This document shows, in pieces, positions 58,560 through 64,000 of a stretch of DNA of 64,000 nucleotides (positions within the stretch are counted from its first letter, which is position 1; each line of letters opens with the position of its first letter). Source of the DNA: Candidatus Rhodobacter oscarellae (GTDB lineage Bacteria > Pseudomonadota > Alphaproteobacteria > Rhodobacterales > Rhodobacteraceae); NCBI RefSeq assembly GCF_001078595.1, contig NZ_LFTY01000002.1:1384151-1448150 (forward strand), read 5' to 3'. The notes below the pieces were generated by a model that searched no databases, was not told the origin of the DNA, and saw nothing but the letters and a program-made list of their open reading frames with translations. The translations under genes were made by a program, and so were the position numbers.

Positions 58560-61022
58560 ATGGCGTTTGCCTTTCGCTGGCTCTTGCGGATCTTTTCGGG
58601 CCTTGTGGTCCTGCTGGCGCTGGCGCTGGTGACCGGCTACTGGTTCGCGTCGCGCTCTCTGCCCGACTACGACCGGACGCTTAAGGTCGCGGGCGTGTCC
58701 GCGCCGGTGGAGATTGTGCGCAACAACGCCAACGTGCCGCATATCTTCGCCGAGACCGACGCGGACGTGTTCTTTGGCCTGGGATTTGCCCATGCGCAGG
58801 ACCGGCTGTGGCAGATGACCATGCTGCGGCGCACCGCGCAGGGGCGCCTCAGCGAGATCTTCGGCCAGCGCACGGTGCGCATTGACGAGTTGCTGCGGCG
58901 GCTGGACCTTTACAACCTCTCGGTGCAATCGGTGCGCGCCCAGGACCCTCAGACCCTGGCCGCGCTCGAGGCCTATGCCGCCGGGGTGAATGCCTGGCTC
59001 GCCGAGGTCAACGAAGGGGCCCTGGGGCGCGGCGCGCCAGAGATGTTCCTGTTCTCCAATCAGTTGGCCCCCTGGCAGCCCGCCGACAGCATCGCGGTGA
59101 TCAAGCTTATGGCGCTGCAGCTTGCGGGCCATCTTGAGGAGGAGGTGCTGCGCGCGCGCAGCTCGCTGATCCTGCCCAATGAGCGGCTGCAGGATATCCT
59201 GCCGGACTCGCCCGGCGCCGGGATCGCCGCGATGCCGGAATATGCCGAGCTCTTCCCCACGGTGCCGCGTTACACCGCGGGGCTCGACCTGCCGCATGAC
59301 CCGCTGATGCCGGCGCAGCCGCGCGGCTTTGCGGGCGCCTCCAACGCCTGGGCCGCGGCGCCGTCCCGCTCGGCCGCCGGGGGCACCTTGCTGGCGAATG
59401 ACCCGCATCTGGGCTTCTCGGCGCCGACGATCTGGTATCTGGCCCGGCTAGAGCTGCAATCGGGCGGCGTGATCGGCGGGACCATACCGGGCATGCCGGT
59501 GGTGCTGGCGGGGCGGTCCGAGGGCTTCGCCTGGGGGATCACGTCCTCGTACCTGGACGACCAAGACGTCTATATCGAGCAGCTCAACCCCGACGATCCG
59601 AGCCAGGTGCTGACCCCAGAGGGCTACGCGCCGATGACCAGCCGGTCCTCGATCATCACGGTCAACGATGCCGACCCGGTCACGGTCCAGCTGCAATGGA
59701 CGCAGAACGGCCCGGTCCTGCCGCGGCACCTGTTCGACCTCGGCACGATCACCCCGCCGGGGCATGTCACCTCGCTGGCTTGGACGGCGCTTTCGCCCGC
59801 GGACACCTCCCTGAGCGCCGCGCTGGCGCTGATGCAGGCCAAGACCGTGGAAGAAGGGCTCGCGGCCGGCGAAGGCTTTATCGCGCCCAGCCAGAACCTG
59901 ACGATGATCGACGGCGAGAATATCGCGCTCAAGACCATCGGCGCCATGCCCAAACGCGACGCCCGCCACCAGACCCAGGGACGCATCCCGACGCCCGGAT
60001 GGGAGACGGTGAACCGCTGGCAGGGGCGCATGAACTACAGCTCGAACCCCGAATTCGTGGCCCCCGCGGGCGGCATCCTGGGCAACACCAACAACAAGAC
60101 CGTCGAGCGCCCCTTCCCGTTGCATGTCTCGCACCATTACGGCGACACCCAGAGGGTGCAGCGCTGGCGCTTTCTGATGCAGAACCGCGAGGTGCATACC
60201 CGCGAGAGCTTTATCGAGGCCCAGTTGGACGAGGTCAGCCCCACCGCGCGGGCGCTTCTGCCGCTGGTGGCCGCGGATCTGTGGTTCACCGGCGAGAGCG
60301 CCCCCGAGGGCACGCCCGCGCGGCGCCGCCAAGAGGCGCTGCTGCTGCTGGCAGAGTGGAACGGCGAGATGAACGAGCACCGCCCCGAGCCGCTGATCTA
60401 CTCGGCCTGGATGCGCGCGCTGCAGGACCGGCTGATCCGCGACGAGCTGGGGCCGCTCGCGCAGGAATACACCCATGTCGAGCCGCTCTTCATCGAGCGC
60501 GTCTATCGCGACATCTTCGGCGCCTCGGCCTGGTGCGACGTGCTGCAATCGGCGCCCACCGAGACCTGCACCGACATCGCGCGGCTGGCGCTGGACGACG
60601 CGCTGGTCTGGATCGACGAGGCGCATGGCGGCACGCTGGAGAGCCTGCGCTGGGGCGACGCCCACGAGGCCACCCATGACCACCAGGTGCTGGGCACCGT
60701 GCCGGTGCTGAACTGGGTGGTGAACATCCGGCAGTCCACATCTGGCGGCGACAACACGCTGCTGCGCGGGCGCACGCTGGGCTCGGGGGCCGAGCCCTTC
60801 CTGAACGTGCATGGCGCGGGCTATCGCGGGGTCTATGACCTGGCGGACCCCGACAGCTCGGTCTTCATCACGTCCACGGGGCAATCCGGGCACCCGCTGA
60901 GCCGCCACTATGACGACCTGGGCGTGCTGTGGCGCCGTGGCGAGTACATCCTGATGTCGCTGGACCCCGCCCTGGCGCGGGCGGCCTCGGTTGGCATCAC
61001 CACGCTGGCGCCGGAAAATTAG
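58560..61022 (+). CDS. Penicillin acylase family Ntn-hydrolase
   Basis: 820 residues. N-terminal TM/signal (LLRIFSGLVVLLALALVTGY), alpha part with GLGFAHAQDRLWQMTMLRRT, then the self-cleavage site GASNAWAAAPSRSA, where Ser is the new N-terminal nucleophile of the beta chain. The beta chain has GGTLLANDPHLGFS and GRSEGFAWGITSS. The family includes penicillin G acylases, cephalosporin acylases and AHL-lactone acylases; quorum quenching is possible. Periplasmic or anchored to the inner membrane. Confidence 0.87.
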   Translation: MAFAFRWLLRIFSGLVVLLALALVTGYWFASRSLPDYDRTLKVAGVSAPVEIVRNNANVPHIFAETDADVFFGLGFAHAQDRLWQMTMLRRTAQGRLSEIFGQRTVRIDELLRRLDLYNLSVQSVRAQDPQTLAALEAYAAGVNAWLAEVNEGALGRGAPEMFLFSNQLAPWQPADSIAVIKLMALQLAGHLEEEVLRARSSLILPNERLQDILPDSPGAGIAAMPEYAELFPTVPRYTAGLDLPHDPLMPAQPRGFAGASNAWAAAPSRSAAGGTLLANDPHLGFSAPTIWYLARLELQSGGVIGGTIPGMPVVLAGRSEGFAWGITSSYLDDQDVYIEQLNPDDPSQVLTPEGYAPMTSRSSIITVNDADPVTVQLQWTQNGPVLPRHLFDLGTITPPGHVTSLAWTALSPADTSLSAALALMQAKTVEEGLAAGEGFIAPSQNLTMIDGENIALKTIGAMPKRDARHQTQGRIPTPGWETVNRWQGRMNYSSNPEFVAPAGGILGNTNNKTVERPFPLHVSHHYGDTQRVQRWRFLMQNREVHTRESFIEAQLDEVSPTARALLPLVAADLWFTGESAPEGTPARRRQEALLLLAEWNGEMNEHRPEPLIYSAWMRALQDRLIRDELGPLAQEYTHVEPLFIERVYRDIFGASAWCDVLQSAPTETCTDIARLALDDALVWIDEAHGGTLESLRWGDAHEATHDHQVLGTVPVLNWVVNIRQSTSGGDNTLLRGRTLGSGAEPFLNVHGAGYRGVYDLADPDSSVFITSTGQSGHPLSRHYDDLGVLWRRGEYILMSLDPALARAASVGITTLAPEN

Positions 61023-61096
61023 CCTGTATAGCATCTTGAATCCGTGCGCCGCGCTGGGTAGCCCTTAGGCAAGCAGAGCCAAACCGAGGGGAAGCC

Positions 61097-61774
61097 ATGC
61101 GCATATTTGGATTAATCGCAGTGGCTCTAATGGGGCTGGTTTTTGACAGCGCGCCCGCCCGCGCGGATGGGCACGCCTTCAAGATAAGCTTCCAGAATGA
61201 TTGCTGGCAGTCGGTGCAGGTTGCGCTGAACTACCGGCACCTTGATGGCGATTGGGGCGTGCGCGGCTGGTACGACATCCCGCCTGGCGAGACCTGTTTC
61301 CTTGCCGAAAGCAAGAACCGGATCTATTACTACCATGCCCAATCCGACGGCACGGATTGGTCCGGCAAAGACCGTTTTTACAAAGTGCGCAACAAACCCG
61401 TTAGCTACGGGTTCCGCGAAGTCAGAATCGATCGTGAGACCTACGGCGAGTGGACCTCGCGGCTGACCTGCGATGACGCCCTGCCCTACAAGATCCGGAT
61501 CGCCAACAATTGCGGCTCGGATTTGAACGTGGCCCTGCGCTATGTCGATCCTGATAGCGACGAGTGGCGCACGCGGGGTTATTTCGTGTTCAGCCCCGGC
61601 GAGCGCGGCAGCATTACCTCTACCCGCAACAGCATCATCTACCTGCATGGTGGGCGCGGCGACAAATACTACGTCGGGCCGGACATGCGCGAATACCGGG
61701 TACGCGGCAACGACGAAAAGTTCTTTCGCGTGGACATGAAGGACGAAGGGCCGACCCAGACGTTCAAATGCTAG
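61097..61774 (+). CDS. Periplasmic protein with two DUF1036 repeats
   Basis: 225 residues; signal peptide MRIFGLIAVALMGLVFDSAP cut near ARADG. Two copies of the same unit: NDCWQSVQVALNYRHLDGDW with GWYDIPPGE, and NNCGSDLNVALRYVDPDSDE with GYFVFSPGE. This is the DUF1036 pattern, usually one copy. Function unknown. Confidence 0.72.
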   Translation: MRIFGLIAVALMGLVFDSAPARADGHAFKISFQNDCWQSVQVALNYRHLDGDWGVRGWYDIPPGETCFLAESKNRIYYYHAQSDGTDWSGKDRFYKVRNKPVSYGFREVRIDRETYGEWTSRLTCDDALPYKIRIANNCGSDLNVALRYVDPDSDEWRTRGYFVFSPGERGSITSTRNSIIYLHGGRGDKYYVGPDMREYRVRGNDEKFFRVDMKDEGPTQTFKC

Positions 61775-61813
61775 GCCACAAGCCGGCCCGGACTTGGGCG
61801 CCGGGCCAATCCT

Positions 61814-61860
61814 CCCAAACGCTCGTCTCATGCGTTTGGGGCTGGATCTCTGAGATCCAG
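61814..61860. terminator. Two consecutive hairpins after the DUF1036 gene
   Basis: CCCAAACGC (61814-61822) pairs with GCGTTTGGG (61832-61840), directly followed by CTGGATCT-CTG-AGATCCAG (61842-61860). No U-run. They may stop transcription or protect the 3' end. Confidence 0.5.
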
Positions 61861-62270
61861 AACACAGATTGCGACAGCACCGCCGCTTAGGGGCGTCCGT
61901 GATCCGATAGAGACGTTCCACGCAAGATCGGACGGGGCGTAGGCGCCGCAGGCGCGTCTAAACATCCCGTTTCCGCCCATACTGACCAAAAACATCCACC
62001 GCCGCCGATCCAGCGCCCCGCCCTTCCTGCGGGTGCGCGCTAGCTCTGTCTGGAAGGGTTTGATCGCGAAGGGTTTGCCCGCGCTGGGCAGGCAACGGGC
62101 GCCAGATCGGAGGGCATTTCCTTGGCTCGCATCGCGGCTCCATCGCGCGGATCTTCGCGATGCTCCTTTACAGATCATATGTAGCCGTCATACAGATAAT
62201 ACCTAGAGGAGATTTGGGCGGCAGGATTCGCCGCCACAAAAGACAATGAAGCGCAAAGGAGGATGCATTC
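61861..62270. other. Leader region of the second sugar operon
   Basis: About 410 bases without a gene. GGCGGC-AGGATTC-GCCGCC (62217-62235) forms a stem 35 bases before the next start. No AAAGCGCTTT operator is present, so this operon is controlled differently from agl. GGAGG lies close to the following ATG. Confidence 0.5.
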
Positions 62271-63524
62271 ATGAATTTAAGATCACTAGGTATGGGATTG
62301 GTGGCCGCCTCGCTGGCGACGACCGCGGTGGCGGAGACCACCGTTAACGTCCTGTCAATCAACCGCGACTCCACGCCGTGGCGCACGCTCTATGATGACG
62401 TCGTGGCCGAGTATAACGCCAACAATCCCGGCGTCACCGTCACGGTCGAATACATGGAAGACGAATCCTTCAAGCAAAAGCTGCCCACCCTGCTGCAATC
62501 GGCCTCCGCCCCGGACATGTTCTTTAGCTGGTCCGGCGGCGTGTTCTACGAGCAGGCCCAGCAGGGTTTCCTCAAGCACCTGCCGGATGACGTGGTCAGC
62601 GCCTGGCAGCAGGAGCTGTCGCCCGGCGGGATGGCCGCGCTGTCTTACAAAGACAAGTTCTACGGCGCGCCCGAGGCCTCGCAGAACGTGGCGATCTGGT
62701 ACAACAAGGACCACGCCGCGGCGCTGGGCGTCGACCCCACCAGCATCGAGACCTGGGACGACCTGCTGGCCATGGTCCAGGTGGCCAAGGATGGCGGCGT
62801 GACCCCGTTCGTGGTTGGCGGGCAGGACAAGTGGCCGCTGCACTTCTTCTACTCCTTCCTGGCCATGCGGATCATGGGGCAGGACGGCATGGCCGCCTCT
62901 GCCGCCGGAGAGAATGGCGGGTTTGACAATGCCGACTGGGTGCGCGCCGGTCAGGAATATCTGCGCCTGATCGAGCTTGAGCCCTTCCAGAACGGGTTCA
63001 TGGGCGTGAAATACGACCAGGCCACCGGGCTTTGGGGCGATGGCGAGAGCCTGTTCCACCTGATGGGGGACTGGGATCTGGGCGCCAGCCGCGGCGCGGC
63101 CTCGGATGGCGGGCTAAGCAACGACCAGCTTGGGGTGATCCCCTTCCCGATGGTCACCGGCGGCAAGGGCGCCGTGACCGATACGCTGGGTGGCGCCTCT
63201 GGCTTTGTGCTAACGTCCAAGGCTGGCCCGGAGGCCATCGACTTCCTCAAGACCTTCATGGGCGTCGAGGCGCAACAGCGCGCCGCGCGCGAGGGCGTCT
63301 ATATCCCAACCGTGCCGTCGGCCGGTGGGCTGGTCGAGGACCCGATCCTCAAGCAATTCGCCGCGATCGGCGGGGCGTCGACCTACCACCAGCTGTTCCT
63401 GGACCAGTTCTTTGGCAGCTCGCTTGGCGGGGCGATCAATGACGTCTCGGCGCAGATGGCCACGGGCGACATCACCGCCGAAGAGGCCGCGGCCCTGCTC
63501 GAAGAAACGCGCGCCTTCCAATAA
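62271..63524 (+). CDS. Sugar ABC transporter substrate-binding protein
   Basis: 417 residues. Signal peptide MNLRSLGMGLVAASLATTAV cut before AET. Mature part has the SBP_bac_1 fold: LPTLLQSASAPDMFFSWSGG, GAPEASQNVAIWYNKDHAAA, FFYSFLAMRIMGQDG. The ligand is unknown; the following permease suggests a carbohydrate (CUT1) system. AAAGGAGGATG lies 8 bases or less before the start. First gene of an operon that leaves the window. Confidence 0.87.
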   Translation: MNLRSLGMGLVAASLATTAVAETTVNVLSINRDSTPWRTLYDDVVAEYNANNPGVTVTVEYMEDESFKQKLPTLLQSASAPDMFFSWSGGVFYEQAQQGFLKHLPDDVVSAWQQELSPGGMAALSYKDKFYGAPEASQNVAIWYNKDHAAALGVDPTSIETWDDLLAMVQVAKDGGVTPFVVGGQDKWPLHFFYSFLAMRIMGQDGMAASAAGENGGFDNADWVRAGQEYLRLIELEPFQNGFMGVKYDQATGLWGDGESLFHLMGDWDLGASRGAASDGGLSNDQLGVIPFPMVTGGKGAVTDTLGGASGFVLTSKAGPEAIDFLKTFMGVEAQQRAAREGVYIPTVPSAGGLVEDPILKQFAAIGGASTYHQLFLDQFFGSSLGGAINDVSAQMATGDITAEEAAALLEETRAFQ

Positions 63525-63607
63525 AAGCGCGCCTTACCGCACCCCGTCTCTTCCCCCGGTTTGACCCGAAGCGGGGTGCGGCCTTTGCAAACGAAAGACA
63601 CAGCGTG

Positions 63608-64000
63608 ATGGCAAGAACTGCCCACACCTCGCTCTGGCAGCGTTGGGCCCAGGACGACCAGCTGCGGATGATCTTGATCTTCGTGCCGCCCGCCATCCTG
63701 GTCTTTACCGTGTTCGTGATGATGCCGATGCTGCAGGCTGGGTTCTTCGCGCCCTGGAAGTGGTCGGGCTACGGGCCCGCGCCCTGGGCGATGAACGAGA
63801 CCACCCAGACCACCTTTGGCCGCTGGGTCGGTGATCGCAACTTCGAGCGCATGCTCGGGCATTCCGCGTTCCGGCAGGCGGTCTGGAACTCTGGCCTGGT
63901 GATCGCGGTCTCGCTGCTGGTGCAGTTGCCCCTGGCGCTGGCCTTGGCGCTGATGATCTACCGCACCAGCCGGGCCAACACGGTCTTTCGGCTGATCTTC
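63608..64000 (+). CDS. Sugar ABC permease (MalF-like), 3' part beyond window
   Basis: 131 codons visible, starting MARTAHTSLWQRWAQDDQLR. First TM MILIFVPPAILVFTVFVMMP, a periplasmic stretch, then AVWNSGLVIAVSLLVQLPLA, the usual start of the permease core. A GTG one codon earlier is an alternative start. Continues past base 64000. Confidence 0.82.
   Translation, partial: MARTAHTSLWQRWAQDDQLRMILIFVPPAILVFTVFVMMPMLQAGFFAPWKWSGYGPAPWAMNETTQTTFGRWVGDRNFERMLGHSAFRQAVWNSGLVIAVSLLVQLPLALALALMIYRTSRANTVFRLIF

Overview
The window is a GC-rich alphaproteobacterial chromosome segment, most likely from the marine Rhodobacteraceae (Roseobacter group). The grounds are the composition, an aglEFGAK alpha-glucoside operon, ExoD, DUF1036, PobA and Stealth proteins typical of that group. 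No gene here fixes the genus.

Layout. 1-0.9 kb: a FemAB/GNAT-like acyltransferase cut by the window edge. 1.2-10 kb: an alpha-glucoside uptake and hydrolysis operon (aglEFGAK, minus strand) divergent from its LacI-type regulator and glucokinase, with two CAAAGCGCTTTG-type operators in the gap and four consecutive palindromes after the binding-protein gene. 10.3-27 kb: a large lipid cluster. It has serine palmitoyltransferase-like, DUF4833, inositol-3-phosphate synthase, KDSR-like reductase, CdsA-like, an LptF/LptG-like pair, a sugar- or inositol-phosphate nucleotidyltransferase, two CDP-alcohol phosphotransferases, a PimA-like glycosyltransferase, a sphingolipid delta-4-desaturase-like protein, a Stealth phosphotransferase, an FGGY kinase, a PGAP2/Frag1-like membrane protein and an ABC exporter. 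Read together these suggest a sphingolipid pathway with eukaryote-like enzymes joined to an inositol-phosphate head-group pathway and a dedicated export route. No gene for the amide-linking acyltransferase is evident inside the cluster. 27-31.5 kb: MltB-type transglycosylase, a frameshifted GT-C-like membrane protein, and pobA. 31.9-43.5 kb: a surface-polysaccharide cluster (FdtA/FdtB-type amino-sugar genes, a ColD-type 3-dehydratase, glycosyltransferases, MsbA-like flippase, an IS5 remnant).

43.98-56.24 kb: a 12.2-kb integrated element that splits a host tRNA-Leu(CAA) gene in its anticodon arm and carries a complete tRNA-Leu(CAA) of its own. Its ends are debris of a T7-like podovirus read on the minus strand: an RNA polymerase N-terminus at the right end; a virion-protein fragment, frameshifted glutaredoxin, zinc-ribbon peptide and integrase C-terminus at the left; and several near-identical sites resembling T3 RNA polymerase promoters. 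Where the phage middle should be lies AT-richer cargo: a DUF262 plus HEPN pair, a serine recombinase, a RelE-like toxin candidate with a membrane partner, and a secreted caspase-like protease with a peptidoglycan-binding domain next to a two-TM miniprotein.

56.3-64 kb: exoD-dsbB, a 3-hydroxyisobutyrate-dehydrogenase family gene, a penicillin acylase family gene, a tandem DUF1036 protein, and the start of a second sugar ABC operon that runs off the window. All family calls are by reading the sequence; no database search was run.
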